Assembly (NCBI GenBank): GCA_021733945.1
Contig: JAIPJX010000013.1
Span: 1-53,686, forward strand
Length of the DNA stretch: 53,686 bases
Source of the DNA: Verrucomicrobiota bacterium
Lineage (GTDB): Bacteria; Verrucomicrobiota; Verrucomicrobiia; Limisphaerales; SIBE01
Direction of reading: 5' to 3'
Below the pieces are notes generated by a model. It saw only the letters and a program-made list of their open reading frames with translations, was not told the origin of the DNA and ran no database searches. Shown here piece by piece: positions 53,467 to 53,686 of this stretch (positions within the stretch are counted from its first letter, which is position 1; each line of letters opens with the position of its first letter). The position numbers and the translations under genes were made by a program.

Positions 53467-53520
53467 TTGACTCCACTACATTTAGTATGTTATTAGCTGG
53501 TAAACCACAGCGGGCGGTAG
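53467..53520 (+). promoter_or_regulatory. nrdR promoter with NrdR-box-like sites
   Basis: TTGACT (53467-53472) and TATTAG (53491-53496), 18 bp apart, form a plausible promoter. Between them ccactacatttagtat (53473-53488) matches the published NrdR-box consensus ACACWAYATMTWGTGT at 13 of 16 positions by eye. A second, weaker CCAC...GTAG sequence (53505-53520) follows 32 bp downstream, close to three helical turns, as in tandem NrdR boxes. The centre of the second site is GC-rich and matches poorly. Confidence 0.4.
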
Positions 53521-53533
53521 TTTACATTAAGAT

Positions 53534-53686
53534 ATGCGCTGCATTAAATGCGGATGCGAAGAGGACAAGGTAATTGATTCGCGAACGTCTCGAGAGGGAG
53601 TGACGATTCGACGGCGACGCGAATGCCTTGCCTGCGGTTACCGGTTTACCACTTACGAAGCGATCGAGCACGAGGGGTTCATGGTA
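53534..53686 (+). CDS. nrdR: Transcriptional repressor NrdR (3' end outside window)
   Basis: 51 codons are visible from the ATG at 53534 to the right edge. The N-terminus is a rubredoxin-like zinc ribbon with [17 protein letters not shown] and [19 protein letters not shown]. The CxxC...CxxC ligands and the invariant VIDSR and RFTTYE segments are diagnostic of NrdR, which binds NrdR boxes and represses ribonucleotide reductase genes according to the ATP/dATP level. The ATP-cone is beyond the window. The candidate promoter and NrdR-box-like site lie 45-65 bp upstream, suggesting autoregulation (inference). Confidence 0.95.
   Translation, partial: MRCIKCGCEEDKVIDSRTSREGVTIRRRRECLACGYRFTTYEAIEHEGFMV

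Noticed and set aside
1-53686. CRISPR array, tRNA, rRNA, restriction-modification or toxin-antitoxin system
   Set aside because: No regularly spaced repeats, no cloverleaf or rRNA-like stretch, and no diagnostic protein motifs for these systems were found on either strand.

Overview
The window looks like a chromosomal segment from a Verrucomicrobiota bacterium, or less likely a Planctomycetota relative. This is an inference from gene content. Marker families of that superphylum recur: a secreted DUF1549/DUF1553 protein next to a PPC-domain protein, a double planctomycete-type cytochrome fused to an FGE/sulfatase-modifying-factor-like domain, a Tat-exported Gfo/Idh/MocA oxidoreductase, a Tat-exported SMP-30 lactonase, a ThuA protein, a PQQ-type propeller protein and a ferritin-like protein. 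The DNA is GC-rich and densely coded. I see no rRNA, tRNA or CRISPR array.

Layout. 1-5.1 kb (minus): a PPC-domain secreted protein that runs off the left edge, and the DUF1549/DUF1553 protein. 5.3-7.7 kb (plus): a small exported protein, a CheR methyltransferase and an HDOD protein. 7.8-10.5 kb: a uronate-isomerase-like enzyme, a cupin and a membrane-anchored hypothetical. 10.7-13.9 kb (plus): cytochrome/FGE fusion and Gfo/Idh/MocA oxidoreductase, ending in a strong intrinsic terminator. 14-16.6 kb (minus): ClpB. 16.7-23.4 kb (plus): ferritin-like protein, membrane-fused spermidine-synthase-like protein, NhaC antiporter and a small membrane protein. 23.4-24.6 kb (minus): a secreted glycosidase-like protein.

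24.7-33.8 kb is an accessory island with a different codon flavour (Ala GCG is common) and many broken genes. It holds a frameshifted ISL3-type transposase N-terminus joined to the C-terminus of a FAD/NAD(P) oxidoreductase, an intact AttEFGH-like module (ABC ATPase, double-FtsX permease, CrtC/AttH lipocalin-like protein), a PQQ-type propeller protein, an N-terminally truncated SDR, an ADP-ribosylglycohydrolase with an in-frame amber codon, and smaller fragments.

33.8-53.7 kb returns to ordinary genes: a small membrane protein; an RND efflux operon with one adaptor and two different permeases; 6-phosphogluconate dehydrogenase and a HAD phosphatase; a response regulator-HDOD protein; a small multidrug-export-type membrane protein with a perfect FNR-type palindrome upstream; RlmN and a YheT-type hydrolase; a SUI1 homologue; a ThuA protein; a conserved hypothetical; a VOC protein; an SMP-30 lactonase; and, at the right edge, the start of nrdR with an NrdR-box-like sequence inside its own candidate promoter.

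How the genes work together (inference): much of the window serves periplasmic carbohydrate or oxidative metabolism typical of polysaccharide-degrading bacteria, plus signalling by CheR and two HDOD proteins, and stress or efflux functions. I found no complete new defence or mobile system. The most novel leads are the decayed island with its attEFGH-like module, the cytochrome-FGE fusion, and the two regulatory palindromes (FNR-like and NrdR-like).
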